DNA of 64,000 nucleotides from Rivularia sp. PCC 7116 (GCF_000316665.1 NC_019678.1:7535001-7599000); one strand, 5' to 3'. Counted from the stretch's first letter, positions 35,733 to 45,578 are shown. The notes: a model not told the origin generated them from the sequence alone. Numbers and translations: made by a program.

Positions 35733-36141
35733 TATAATTTCTAATTCCTAACTCTATTCATACTGAATAGCTTAAAAGTTTGATTCTTTACCACTAGTTT
35801 TAATATAATCCCGTTTATAATGAGATAAATACTTATTTTTCTCTCAGTTTTGTATATTTATTTGCTCAAAAAAAATATTTTTCTATGATTAACGGTTCGT
35901 GATATTATTATTTTAAAGGTATTTTATAAAATGGGTAGGTTTGACTCTTAAAAAAAAAATGCTTATATTCCCATTATAAAAATTATTTTCTACTATTTTA
36001 ATTATCTCATATTTTGGACAACTTAAAAAAATTTGAATTTCATTATCAAAATGCAAATCAAAAGAACATTTGAATTTATAAACCTGATTTATTGAAAAAA
36101 ACCGGGCTTCTAGATTCTCTTTGATATATTCAATATTGAAT
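35733..36141. other. Intergenic, nothing recognised
   Basis: AT-rich DNA with long A and T runs. No gene, repeat or convincing control element seen. Confidence 0.5.
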
Positions 36142-36513
36142 TTATTTAAATTTTTCTAAAAACTCAGTATCTATATACCAATTCTCATTAATAAATTCGA
36201 GATTTTCGTCATATATTAAACTTAGTTCACCTATTCTTACGTGATTATTATTTATTAGATTTTGAAGTATAAATTTCAGTTGAATAAATTTTTGATTTCG
36301 GTTGAGTCCGATAGAACTACTAATTAATTCTGTTTCTAAGTTACTTGGTAAAGTAATTTCTTCATAATAGTTATCGCTTTCATCCCAGTAACCGCAAACC
36401 TTATAATCACATAACTCTAAGTGTTCTTTAATTAGTGCATTGGCATCAATATTTTCTAATACTTCAGTAAAATCATGCCAAACTTGGTGATTTTTTAACT
36501 CTACAAAAGTCAT
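36142..36513 (-). CDS. Small acidic hypothetical protein
   Basis: A 123-residue acidic soluble protein (NIDANALIKEHLELC, WDESDNYYEEITLP). It has no membrane segment and no recognised family. It begins 9 bp after the stop of a frameshifted gene remnant on the same strand. The small acidic partner following a basic damaged gene is the layout of polymorphic toxin/immunity pairs, but nothing more supports that. Confidence 0.55.
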   Translation of the reverse strand: MTFVELKNHQVWHDFTEVLENIDANALIKEHLELCDYKVCGYWDESDNYYEEITLPSNLETELISSSIGLNRNQKFIQLKFILQNLINNNHVRIGELSLIYDENLEFINENWYIDTEFLEKFK

Positions 36514-36522
36514 ATATTTTAA

Positions 36523-36838
36523 TTAATATTCTGTTACTAAACTAGGAAAATGTAGTACTTCATCTATAAATTTTGCATGGAAACGTTTATCCCCACCTTT
36601 ACCCAAAACTTTTGATTTCAAATCGAAATCAACTTCTTGGGAAGGTAAAAGTCCAATATTACCTCGTGGCGAAACAACTTCTTTTTCAATTGCTTTTAAA
36701 TGCTTGCTATTTTGGTCGTACTTTAATCCTATCTTAATTTGTTCTGAGCTAAAGGAAACTAGTAATCCATCAGTTTCTCGTAAATTTCATCCGGTTGAAT
36801 ATCCGCCCATTGCCTGGGTAGACTTTCAATTGAATATT
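36523..36838 (-). pseudogene. Frameshifted gene remnant
   Basis: Two reading frames join into one plausible peptide. The first (36838 to about 36773) reads ESLPRQWADIQPDEIYEKL; the second continues TDGLLVSFSSEQIKIGLKYD to a Lys-rich end with HAKFIDEVLHFPSLVTEY and a stop at 36523-36525. The frame changes near 36775 and no start codon is seen upstream, where an in-frame stop occurs. The family is not recognised. A frameshift or 5' loss has broken it. Confidence 0.55.
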
Positions 36839-36983
36839 TTAGTTAACTAACAGGTCAGATATACAGTGATAGGATAAGTGGTTTAATACAAATAATTATC
36901 CTCAAAAAAATCGACCGCCTTCGGTAGGGAAAAGGGTAAAGAAAAAAGAGCAAAACGCAAAAGGGGAAAAGTGTAAAGGGCTA

Positions 36984-38813
36984 CTAAAAGTCCCTCCCGA
37001 CGGCACACACCACACGGAAACCAATAAGGAGGCTGATGTAGTCGCGCGCAGTGTCGCTGTAGCGAGACGCGGAACGGCAGTTATTAGGACTGACGTACCA
37101 GGAACCGCCCCGCAGCACCATAAGAGAATCATCACCATTCTTAACCCAAGCACTACCATCATTAGGTGCGCCATTATAATTACCATGCCAGGTATCTTGA
37201 CACCACTCCCAGACATTACCGTGCATATCGCACAAACCAAAAGCATTGGGAGGGAAATTACCTACTTCTGTTGTTTGTTCGCGATATTTACCCTTGGGTT
37301 CGTTAGCATAGGTTTTTGTGCCAGCGTAATTAGCTAAATCGGTGGTGATTGTCTCCCCAAAGTGAAATGGTGTAGTAGTACCAGCCCGACAAGCATATTC
37401 CCACTCGGCTTCACTGGGTAAGCGGTATTTTCTTCCGGTTTTCTCTGTTAATTTCTGACAAAATTCCGTCGCTTCATTCCAACTTACTTGTTCTACAGGG
37501 CGTTTTTCTCCTTCGAAATGAGAAGGATTTAGACCCATAATTGTTTGATACTGTGCTTGGGTAACTGCAAATTTACCCATGAAGAAAGGTTTAACAGTCA
37601 CTTGATGCTGAGGACTTTCCCTATCTCGTCGTTCTTTCTCATCTGCTGGCGAACCCATAAGAAATTCACCACCGGGTATTTCTGCCATTTCTAGGGTGAC
37701 ACCGTTACCTAAGTCTTCTGCAAAGTATTTAGCGCTGCCAGATTGACGATTGATGATGTTTCCACTTGCATTAACTGTTACTGTTTCAAAATCAAATGTT
37801 TCTAGATTTAATGTTTCTAGATTTGATTTTGAAACACTATCAAATAATGTCTTCCCTCCAGCAGTAAGTAGAAAACCACCACCTGCAAAACCAAGGATTT
37901 GAAGAGTTTTCCGACGTGAAAAGTTAATTGGTGATTTTGGTTTTGTTGGTTGTGATGATGAAGGTATTGGTGGATTTAGCTGTGTAGACGGTATAGGTGG
38001 TATTGATTGTGCTTGTGAAATCAGCCCTTGCAATGCATCTGTTGCAGAAGAGTAACGCAAACTATAATGACGGCGTACCATTTTGCTAATTACTTCTGCG
38101 AGATTTTGACTAACTTGCGCTTGCTCTAACCAAATTACTTCACCAGTTTGGGGATTTTCTTCTAATTCAAAGGGTTGAAGTCCAGTTAAAGCTTGAATGG
38201 CAGTCATTCCTAATGCGTAAACATCACTGGCTAAACAAGGTTTTCCTAAACCCTGCTCTGTTGGCATAAATCCTGGTGTACCAATTACCACGCTTGATGC
38301 TATTTCACCACGGGAGTTTAACATTAAACTTCCCAATTCTTTGACAGCACCAAAGTCAATCAGAAATATTCTGCCATCTTCTTGACGACGCATTAAGTTT
38401 TGGGGTTTGATATCCCGGTGAATTACTCCATATTTATGTACAAATGATAATACTTCTAAAATATCTTTTAATAATTTGCTGACATAATCTTCACTCAGTC
38501 GCTTTCCTGGAGATATTTCTTGACTTAAATCGTGTCCTTGAATATATTCTTGAACAATATAGAGATTATCTTCTTCTTGAAAATGCGCTAATAGCTGGGG
38601 TATTTGGAGATGTTTTCCCAACTTCTCTAAAATCGCGGCTTCTTTATTAAAAAAATCTATGACTCGCGGATGGGTTTGGTTTGGACGTAGTTGTTTGACT
38701 ACACATAGAGGTTTGCTCGGTTGCATAATATCCCTTGCGAGATAGGTGATTGCAAAACCACCTCCACCTAATGTTTCAGTAACTTCGTAACGTCCTACTA
38801 AAGTCGTCACCAT
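36984..38813 (-). CDS. Ser/Thr kinase fused to FGE-sulfatase-like domain
   Basis: A 609-residue protein. Residues about 1-265 are a Hanks-type kinase: glycine loop LGGGGFAITYLA, Lys in VVKQL, HRDIKPQN, IDFGAVKEL, and the GTPGFMP activation end. A Pro-rich linker is followed by one hydrophobic helix (about 305-325, LQILGFAGGGFLLTAGG). Residues about 360-605 form a formylglycine-generating-enzyme (SUMF1)-like domain: PGGEFLMGSPADEKE, YRLPSEAEWEYACRAG, DMHGNVWEWCQD, RGGSWYVSPNNCRSASR. These domains in cyanobacterial kinases are usually sensor or ligand-binding folds, not sulfatase-maturing enzymes. The role is signalling, target unknown. ATG start with GGGAGA-like DNA upstream. Confidence 0.92.
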   Translation of the reverse strand: MVTTLVGRYEVTETLGGGGFAITYLARDIMQPSKPLCVVKQLRPNQTHPRVIDFFNKEAAILEKLGKHLQIPQLLAHFQEEDNLYIVQEYIQGHDLSQEISPGKRLSEDYVSKLLKDILEVLSFVHKYGVIHRDIKPQNLMRRQEDGRIFLIDFGAVKELGSLMLNSRGEIASSVVIGTPGFMPTEQGLGKPCLASDVYALGMTAIQALTGLQPFELEENPQTGEVIWLEQAQVSQNLAEVISKMVRRHYSLRYSSATDALQGLISQAQSIPPIPSTQLNPPIPSSSQPTKPKSPINFSRRKTLQILGFAGGGFLLTAGGKTLFDSVSKSNLETLNLETFDFETVTVNASGNIINRQSGSAKYFAEDLGNGVTLEMAEIPGGEFLMGSPADEKERRDRESPQHQVTVKPFFMGKFAVTQAQYQTIMGLNPSHFEGEKRPVEQVSWNEATEFCQKLTEKTGRKYRLPSEAEWEYACRAGTTTPFHFGETITTDLANYAGTKTYANEPKGKYREQTTEVGNFPPNAFGLCDMHGNVWEWCQDTWHGNYNGAPNDGSAWVKNGDDSLMVLRGGSWYVSPNNCRSASRYSDTARDYISLLIGFRVVCAVGRDF

Positions 38814-39009
38814 TCCCTAATCTCCCCAATTTCCCATAGAACAGAGTTTAAATGTCTTATACAAAATTTTGCAAGTTGTTTGAAATTGTTTTGTTGATAA
38901 ATTTACAAGAAATATTGATAAAATTTTTTAGAAGTTTATTTAAATTTATACAATGCTTTGGGGAAATTTTTCGGTAAACCTGAATTCTCGATACACATCA
39001 AAATATGGG

Positions 39010-39032
39010 GAGACGTTGCAATGCAACGTCTC
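39010..39032. repeat. GAGACGTTGCA palindrome
   Basis: A 23-bp perfect palindrome (arm GAGACGTTGCA), another member of the dispersed GAGACGT family, 66 bp beyond the pnkp stop and followed by a CTCTGCG-type repeat stretch. Confidence 0.8.
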
Positions 39033-39097
39033 TACACCTCTTTAATTTTTTCCTCTGCGCTCTCTGCGTCTCTGCGGTTTTTCAATCGATATTTCCC

Positions 39098-41683
39098 CTA
39101 CAACCTCGGATCAACCGCTTCACTCTCCAGAGCCAAAACCCCAAATACGCATTCATGCACCCGTCGTAATGGCGCATTTGCCACAAATCTTTCCAATGCT
39201 TCCACACCCAAAGCAAATTCTCGCATCGCTAAGGAGCGTTTCAAAGATAACCCCCGTTTTCTCAATCGTTCTAAATTCTCTTCAGTAGTATATTCAGCAC
39301 CGTAAATAATCCGCAGATATTCTTTACCGCGACATTTCACCGCTGGTTGCAAAATTCCCCGTTTACCTTTGACAATAAATTGCAACGGTTTAACAACCAT
39401 CCCCTCACCACCTTTTGTTGTCATTTCTTCCCACCAATGGGTTCCTTCTGCTTCGCTGCTGGGGTCGTTTAAATCTATAATTTTGTAATTAGTAGCCATT
39501 AATAGTTCGGAATTGGCTGTTTCTAAAATTGCAGCTTGTTCCATGTGCCAGGAATGGTTTTTATCGATATGTACTGCACCTTCTGTAGCTAAAATATGAA
39601 ATGGTGCGAGTTTGATATCGGAAATATCCTTAACTTCCCAACAGTAGCGACGGTAAGCGTCTACATATTGATTTGCCATTTCTTGACGCTGTTGAAATTT
39701 TTCAAGTAACAAGTTAACTTCAACACCATTTTGACTGGCTTGTGTAAGTACATTTATGGCATTACTTAAAGCGGGACGAGAAGCCGCACCAACTGCTGCA
39801 TATTGACTTCGGATTAATCCTTGAGCTTTCGCCGACCAGGGCATAAGTTCGCAATCGAGACATACCCAATCGGTATTTAATCTCGACCAAAAATCACTGT
39901 CACTAAGCGCTTTATTTACACCTGTGAGAAATTCCGCTTCTAATTCCGAATTATTAAAAAAGCGTCTGCCGGTGCGAGTGTAACAAATACCGATTCCTTC
40001 ATTAAAAATTCCGAATTTTCTTTTAACAGCTTCCTCATCGCGACATACAATAACCACCGCTCGCGAACCCATGTGTTTTTCTTCGCAAATAACTTCAGTA
40101 ACTCCTTGGTTTTTATAATAAGCAAAAGCTTCTTTGGGATATTCTAAATATCCGGGTAATTGAGAAGTTTCCACGGGTGACATTGTAGGAGGAAGGTAAA
40201 TTAACCATTTAGGATTTGCAGCAAACCGACTCATCACTTCCAAAGCAGCAATGGAATTTTCTTCCCGAATCGTAATTTTGTTTTGCAAACGGACATTAAT
40301 AATCCGCTTACCCAAGACATCATCAATATTTAAAACATCATCTAACTGCTGCTGAGAACTCATTCGCGCACCTGTTCCATTTCCCAAAGGTTTGACGGGT
40401 TCGCAATAAACCTTCGCAGCATCAACGCTTACCAATTCTCTTTCGGGATAGCGCAAAGCCGTTAACTTTCCACCAAAAACGCAACCCGTATCAATATCAA
40501 TCGTATGATTCAACCATTCCGCTTCCGGCACGGGGGTATGTCCGTAAACTACCATCGCTTCACCGCGATATTCGGAAGCCCAATCGTACCTGACGGGTAA
40601 ACCAAATTCATCAATTTCGCCGGTAGTTTCACCATATAGTGCAAAACTCCGCACCTTTCCCGAACCCCTTCCCTGCATTTCTTCACGCATTCCCGCATGA
40701 GCTACTACCAACTTTCCATCATCGAGGACAAAATGACTTACTAAGGAGTCAATAAATTTTTCAACTTCTTGAAGAAAAGGTTCGCGTACTTCTGGTGATA
40801 AAGCTTCAATTTCGGCGACAGTTTGCTCTAAACCGTGATTAATTTTAACTTTCTTGCCGCGTATTTTTCGTAACAGCTTGTGTTCGTGATTTCCCGGTAC
40901 GCAAATAGCCGCACCCGCTTCCACCATGCTTTTGACAAGTTTTACCGTATCAAGAATCCGGGGACCTCTGTCTACTAAATCACCGAGAAATAAGGCTTTA
41001 CGCCCTTCTGGGTGGGAGTAAATATGGGAGGGGGGAGAGGGGGTAGAATTGTTATTGGTAACTGACTTTTGATAGCCTAGTTTTTGTAATAATATTTCGA
41101 GTTCGTCGCAGCAACCGTGAATGTCACCAATGATGTCAAATGGTCCATGTTCGTGTTTGCGATTGTTCCATAATGGTTGACGTTGGATTTCTACAGCTTC
41201 GATTTCTTCGATAGAATTAAGCACGTAAACGTAGCGAAAACCTTCTTTTTGTAAACCTCTTAAAGAACGTCTTAAATTTTGCACGTGACGCTGAACTACA
41301 TAAGAACCAAACTGTCTATCGGGACGTTGTTGATTGCGTTGATGACAGATATGTTCTGGTAAATTTAGAACTATGGCAACGGGTAAACAATGATATTCTC
41401 TTGCTAAGTTTACATAATATTTGCGGTCTTCTTTTTGAACGTTGGTTGCGTCGATTACCGTAAGTTTTGCTGCTGCTAAACGTTTATGAGCAATATAGTG
41501 GAGTACCTCAAAAGCATCCTTAGAAGCAGCTTGGCTGTTTTCGTCGTTGGAAACCAATCCCCGACAAAAATCGGATGATATTATTTCAAAGGGTTGAAAA
41601 TGTTTTTTGGCAAAGCTTGATTTACCGGAGCCTGATGCACCGATGAGCGTCACTAGAGACAGTTCGGGGATAGTTATTTTCAT
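39098..41683 (-). CDS. pnkp: Polynucleotide kinase-phosphatase-ligase (bacterial Pnkp)
   Basis: An 861-residue three-domain RNA end-healing and sealing enzyme. Residues 1-170 are a 5'-kinase with P-loop GASGSGKS (15-22) and IDATNVQKEDR. Residues 180-430 are a calcineurin-like 2',3'-phosphatase: GDIHG (Asp187, His189), GDLVDRGP (Asp235), GNHEHKL (Asn265, His266), VVAHAGM, VYGHTPV. Residues 480-861 are an adenylyltransferase/ligase with the nucleotide-attachment Lys536 in EEKHMGSR and a late VVKPL motif. In bacteria Pnkp works with Hen1 to repair RNAs cut by ribotoxins: Pnkp heals the ends, Hen1 methylates the 3'-end ribose, Pnkp seals. Length matches the family (about 850-870). Hen1 is encoded 4.9 kb away on the same strand. 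Confidence 0.95.
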   Translation of the reverse strand: MKITIPELSLVTLIGASGSGKSSFAKKHFQPFEIISSDFCRGLVSNDENSQAASKDAFEVLHYIAHKRLAAAKLTVIDATNVQKEDRKYYVNLAREYHCLPVAIVLNLPEHICHQRNQQRPDRQFGSYVVQRHVQNLRRSLRGLQKEGFRYVYVLNSIEEIEAVEIQRQPLWNNRKHEHGPFDIIGDIHGCCDELEILLQKLGYQKSVTNNNSTPSPPSHIYSHPEGRKALFLGDLVDRGPRILDTVKLVKSMVEAGAAICVPGNHEHKLLRKIRGKKVKINHGLEQTVAEIEALSPEVREPFLQEVEKFIDSLVSHFVLDDGKLVVAHAGMREEMQGRGSGKVRSFALYGETTGEIDEFGLPVRYDWASEYRGEAMVVYGHTPVPEAEWLNHTIDIDTGCVFGGKLTALRYPERELVSVDAAKVYCEPVKPLGNGTGARMSSQQQLDDVLNIDDVLGKRIINVRLQNKITIREENSIAALEVMSRFAANPKWLIYLPPTMSPVETSQLPGYLEYPKEAFAYYKNQGVTEVICEEKHMGSRAVVIVCRDEEAVKRKFGIFNEGIGICYTRTGRRFFNNSELEAEFLTGVNKALSDSDFWSRLNTDWVCLDCELMPWSAKAQGLIRSQYAAVGAASRPALSNAINVLTQASQNGVEVNLLLEKFQQRQEMANQYVDAYRRYCWEVKDISDIKLAPFHILATEGAVHIDKNHSWHMEQAAILETANSELLMATNYKIIDLNDPSSEAEGTHWWEEMTTKGGEGMVVKPLQFIVKGKRGILQPAVKCRGKEYLRIIYGAEYTTEENLERLRKRGLSLKRSLAMREFALGVEALERFVANAPLRRVHECVFGVLALESEAVDPRL

Positions 41684-41737
41684 AGTAATTTGGGTAATGG
41701 GTAATGGGTAGTAGGTAATAAAAGTTTATTGGCATTA

Positions 41738-42013
41738 TTAGATACAAGGAAAACCTCTTCCTTCAAGAAAGTTTTGTTTTTCAAGTAAGTTTATAATAGC
41801 TTTCCTGATTGAGTCTGCTTGATAATTCTTTACTATAACGTCTGGCAGTATAGCGAATTCGTCATCTATCAAATCAATTTGATGAATATTGTTTTGAAAA
41901 TATTTTGCACTCCAAATATTAATACCGATTTTTAAACCGTCGGAGAAAATTATTATTGCATTGTAGTATTCTTGACCAAAATCTTTATCTGTTTCGATAT
42001 CATACTGTTGCAC
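41738..42013 (-). CDS. Hypothetical protein
   Basis: A 91-residue soluble acidic protein (YYNAIIIFSDGLKIGINIWSAKY, then DDEFAILPDVIVKNY). It has no recognised family. It lies 54 bp upstream of pnkp on the same strand, so it may share its transcript. No catalytic motif is visible. Confidence 0.55.
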   Translation of the reverse strand: MQQYDIETDKDFGQEYYNAIIIFSDGLKIGINIWSAKYFQNNIHQIDLIDDEFAILPDVIVKNYQADSIRKAIINLLEKQNFLEGRGFPCI

Positions 42014-42199
42014 TTACAACCATATTTCATATTTTCTTTCTGAACTCTTCATTATTTTATCTCTGAAGTATTAGTAAATATATTGATTTTATTAAGTAGC
42101 GTTTGCTTTATAGATTATAAAAATAATATCTGGTATAAATAAATAAATTAAAAAATTGCTTAAAGCTACTTTTTTACATCATACATTTTCAAATTTAAA

Positions 42200-43615
42200 A
42201 TGAATTCATTTGAAAATTGGCAAGGCTTGCATCATTTAGGGGTGACTCTTATAGAATTACAGCGCTTTGAAGAAGCATTGTTAATTTACAATCAAATTCT
42301 GGAGTATAAACCCAATCTTTATGATGCTTTAGTCTTTCGGGGAATGGCACTACAAGGATTAGAAAACTTTGAAGAAGCGCTGATTGATTTTGAAAGGGCA
42401 ATAACAAATTCATCCCATTCTCATTATATTTGGTATGAGCGGGGAGTAAGTTTATTTAGACTGGGAAAATTACAAGAAGCACTCTCGTCTCTTGATATAG
42501 CTATAGAAATTCAGCCTGATTACCTCAAGGCTTTGTTATTACAGGGTATTGTGATGTTGGAACAAAAAAAATTAGAGCCAGCATTAATCAGTTTTGAAAA
42601 AATAATTTTAATCAAACCTAATTATCCTAAAGCATGGTATGAGAAAGGCTTAACTCTATACGAACTAGGTCAATTAGAAGATGCCCTTATGTGCTTTGAT
42701 AAAGCAATCCAGTACAAACCAAAATTTGATTTAGCTTGGTATCGCAAAGGTATTACTTTATTTGATTTAGAACAATTAGAATCTGCTTTAATCTGTTTTG
42801 AGAAAGCAATCGAAATCGAGCCAAATGATGCAAATACTTGGTATGAGAAAGGTTGCACTCTATGGAAAATGGAAAAATTAGAATATGCAATTTTCTGTTT
42901 TGATAAAGCAATTGAATACAATCACGATTTAAACTTAGCTTGGTATCACAAAGGTATTGCGTTATTCGACTTAGGAAATTTTGAGTCAGCTTTGACTTGT
43001 TTTGAAAAAGCAATACAAATTCAACCCGATTTTTCAGAGGCTTTATGTAGAAAGGCTGAGATACTATATAGTTTAGGGCAGTTAGAAGATACGATTGATA
43101 CCTTTAATCAAGTTTTAAAATTAGATCCACAAAATTGCCAAGTTCGCAATCGTCTCGGAACAGCACTAGGTAAATCAGAAAGATACGAAGATGCAATTTT
43201 AGCTTTTGATAAAGTAATAGAAATAGACTCGCATAACTATGCTGCACATTGCTTTAGAGGTTATACACTTCATAAATTACGAAGAAATGAAGATGCGATC
43301 GCAGCCTTGAATAAAGCAATAGAAATTAATCCAAATTATGATTTAGCATGGAAAATTTATGGTTCAGTACTCCATAAATTAAAAAGAAATGAAGAAGCAA
43401 TTTTATTTTTCGATAAAGCCTTAGATTTGTCTCCAGATCAACCAAATATCTTATATGACAAAGCTTGCTGTTATGTAGCTTTAAATAAAATAGATTTAGC
43501 AATTCAAAATTTACAACAAGCGATAAATATTAACCCCAAAGAATTCCGCAAAAAGGTAAAAAATGAGTCATCTTTTGACAAAATTCGCAATGATATAAGA
43601 TTTCAAGCTTTGTAG
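42200..43615 (+). CDS. Tetratricopeptide repeat protein
   Basis: A 471-residue protein made almost entirely of about thirteen 34-residue TPR units (recurring W-Y-x-x-G-x-x-L-x-x-L...ALxxFDKAIxxxP). It has no signal peptide or membrane helix. Its last 30 residues are a non-repeat tail (KNESSFDKIRNDIRFQAL), a common ending of such proteins. It is a scaffold for protein interaction. It is encoded on the opposite strand to the RNA-repair genes around it; a functional link is not shown. Confidence 0.9.
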   Translation: MNSFENWQGLHHLGVTLIELQRFEEALLIYNQILEYKPNLYDALVFRGMALQGLENFEEALIDFERAITNSSHSHYIWYERGVSLFRLGKLQEALSSLDIAIEIQPDYLKALLLQGIVMLEQKKLEPALISFEKIILIKPNYPKAWYEKGLTLYELGQLEDALMCFDKAIQYKPKFDLAWYRKGITLFDLEQLESALICFEKAIEIEPNDANTWYEKGCTLWKMEKLEYAIFCFDKAIEYNHDLNLAWYHKGIALFDLGNFESALTCFEKAIQIQPDFSEALCRKAEILYSLGQLEDTIDTFNQVLKLDPQNCQVRNRLGTALGKSERYEDAILAFDKVIEIDSHNYAAHCFRGYTLHKLRRNEDAIAALNKAIEINPNYDLAWKIYGSVLHKLKRNEEAILFFDKALDLSPDQPNILYDKACCYVALNKIDLAIQNLQQAININPKEFRKKVKNESSFDKIRNDIRFQAL

Positions 43616-43639
43616 CGCTTAATAAACTCAAAATCTGAA

Positions 43640-43768
43640 GTTGCTTAATCGTGTGGATGAAATGGTGATTTCACATTTTCCGAGACTTAGCAGTTTTATG
43701 TTTCTATACAGATTTTGTATTTAATACAATCTTGTAGGTAAATGTAATTCATAGCTTGATTAAGCAAC
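43640..43768. mobile_element. Inverted-repeat-bounded element, MITE-like
   Basis: 129 bp bounded by perfect 11-bp inverted repeats GTTGCTTAATC (43640-43650) and GATTAAGCAAC (43758-43768). It has no coding content and no clear target duplication. Confidence 0.45.
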
Positions 43769-44068
43769 GTCTTTCCCTTTTGGAACGATTTTAACTAACA
43801 GGTTTTCAAAGCCTTACATAGTAGAGCTTTCAATCAAAGTCCAAAACATCTATATTATCTGCGCTAAATTTCTCCCCCCTCTATCCCCTCACTCAATTCG
43901 GTAATATTCCACCGGGAAGGGAGTAATTACGATATGTCATTGCGAGCTTTATGCTTCTGGAAAATAATTTGCATTTTCTGACAATTTTCTCAAATTTGAT
44001 GATAGTGTAGTTGCCAGCCGGAGGTATTTGTTAAAAACAACCTGCATATTAAATTTGGGTAAATAGTT

Positions 44069-44096
44069 GTCATTGCGCGAACGCGAGCGCAATGAC
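44069..44096. repeat. GTCATTGCGC hairpin repeat
   Basis: Perfect 10-bp arms GTCATTGCGC/GCGCAATGAC around an 8-base loop. The same GTCATTGCGAGC family occurs at 53132-53189 and inside the element at 63446. Confidence 0.8.
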
Positions 44097-44198
44097 ATTT
44101 CATCATTTTATAAGTAATTAACTGAATCTATTAATTGCTATTCACGATTGTTTAAAATTGATATTAAAATTTATAAAATATATAGAATTACAATAATT

Positions 44199-44957
44199 TC
44201 AATAACCAATAATTTTCCCAATAAACTGACTATAATCATCTTTCATCGGTAAATCCAATTCTCTTTTTATTCGCCGTCTTGTTGTAAAAACGGTTTCATC
44301 TTTAACGGGGTTATATCCTTCTTTTTCATATTCTTCCCAATACAAACCCATACCGCGTTTTTGCCAGTTAGGTAATTCATTGAAGTTAATTCCATGTTGA
44401 AATAATAATTCGTTTTTATCGGCTACCGATAAACCTTCCATAATGCTAGTAGCTTTGCGTGCTGTTTGTCCATCCCCACGCAAGCACCAATAACTGTGAG
44501 AATTAAGAGAATTTCGATGAGCATCTTGCTGTCTCCACCGGAAGTAATCTATTACTTGTTGAGTATTTGCAAGTTGAGAAATCCGACAGTCAAAACAACC
44601 CATATCTCCTAAAAGTAAGGAAAATTTAGCGCTCGCTTCTCCTGCTAAGACTGAGTTGATTTTGCGAGTTTTACGATTAAATGTTTCATCTTCTAAGCTA
44701 AATAGTAGAGAAATTTCATCACTTTGGGTATAACCATAAATAATATCAAAGCCGCTATTGATTAAATGCTCTACGGTATCTAACATATAGTCGCGGAAAC
44801 GTTCATCGTAGGGAGCTTTAAATTTATGAACGTCTTTTGTTAAGCGAGTAAAACCGCGTCCATCTAATCTTGCTACGATATAAATCCCTGGTAATACGCA
44901 ATAATCGTGAGCGGTTTCAAATACCCGCATTTTGGTATCTAGTTCGTCAAATTTCAC
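44199..44957 (-). CDS. Thg1-like protein (3'-5' RNA polymerase family)
   Basis: A 252-residue member of the tRNA-His guanylyltransferase (Thg1/TLP) family. Metal-binding residues are in ARLDGRGF (Asp32) and TQSDEISLLF (Asp80, Glu81); KINSVLAGEASAKFS and the central HSYWCLRGDG are family signatures. Bacterial TLPs add nucleotides in the 3'-5' direction to 5'-truncated tRNAs. I chose the GTG at 44957 because GAGGAG lies 7-8 nt before it; a TTG at 44972 is possible. It overlaps the preceding kinase gene by 11 bp, so the two are coupled. Together they suggest 5'-end repair of tRNA. Confidence 0.93.
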   Translation of the reverse strand: MKFDELDTKMRVFETAHDYCVLPGIYIVARLDGRGFTRLTKDVHKFKAPYDERFRDYMLDTVEHLINSGFDIIYGYTQSDEISLLFSLEDETFNRKTRKINSVLAGEASAKFSLLLGDMGCFDCRISQLANTQQVIDYFRWRQQDAHRNSLNSHSYWCLRGDGQTARKATSIMEGLSVADKNELLFQHGINFNELPNWQKRGMGLYWEEYEKEGYNPVKDETVFTTRRRIKRELDLPMKDDYSQFIGKIIGY

Positions 44958-45396
44958 GATTCCACTCCTCAACGATAAATGAATAATCTGGACGGGTTTT
45001 TACCGAGTATATTGCATCAAATCCTTCGGTGTAACTCGGTAAAGCTAATTTTTTGTAAGTTGATAAGATTCCTACTAAAGGAATTACTTTTTTACCGGAG
45101 CGTTGACTGTTACGTTGCTTGCAATCTTCTAAATTTGAATTAAAGTAATATCCTAACAGTTGAAAACCTTGTGCTTTGGCTGGAATAATGTAGCGTTGTC
45201 TATCTTCTACTGTAGGATTAGTGTTATCTATCACAAATCTTTGTTTTGCTGATAAACAAGCTTGAAAAATCAGCTTTTCTCGGTGACGAGTTTTGAGCAT
45301 ATCAAGATTAATTCTGATATGAGTATCGAGAAAGTATTCGCGATAAAAAGTTGATTTACCCGCTCCTTGAATACCGATGAATATGATTGCCTGCAT
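44947..45396 (-). CDS. Stand-alone polynucleotide-kinase-like P-loop protein
   Basis: A 149-residue ATPase domain with Walker A GIQGAGKST (8-16) and IDNTNPTVEDRQRYI, the second being the hallmark that Pnkp also shows (IDATNVQKEDR). It is close in length to the isolated kinase domain of Pnkp (about 170). It probably phosphorylates 5'-OH ends of nucleic acid or a related small substrate; substrate not shown. It is translationally coupled to the Thg1-like gene downstream (11-bp overlap). A 5'-kinase feeding a 3'-5' polymerase is chemically sensible, because TLPs act on activated 5'-monophosphate ends. Confidence 0.85.
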   Translation of the reverse strand: MQAIIFIGIQGAGKSTFYREYFLDTHIRINLDMLKTRHREKLIFQACLSAKQRFVIDNTNPTVEDRQRYIIPAKAQGFQLLGYYFNSNLEDCKQRNSQRSGKKVIPLVGILSTYKKLALPSYTEGFDAIYSVKTRPDYSFIVEEWNREI

Positions 45397-45578
45397 TTTG
45401 TTGTATTAGTTTTCTCGTTTTCATTAAACCTTTGACTTATAAGTAGCAAGTGACGAGTATAGAAAATTCTACTTACATAATTGCTTGCTGATGATTTTTT
45501 TCATCGATACTTCCCTAGTTTTTCCCTATTCGTAGACTAAATTATAAATGAAATAAATAATTAGTCATATCGTAAATT

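Larger units (their letters stand above)
43616..44198. other. Intergenic with palindromic repeats
   Basis: No gene seen. It holds a 129-bp element with perfect 11-bp inverted ends (43640-43768) and a GTCATTGCGC hairpin (44069-44096), plus an isolated GTCATTGCGAGC half (about 43936). Confidence 0.55.

Noticed and set aside
38958-39305. A 115-codon plus-strand frame
   Set aside because: Crosses the GAGACGT palindrome and runs antisense through the end of pnkp.
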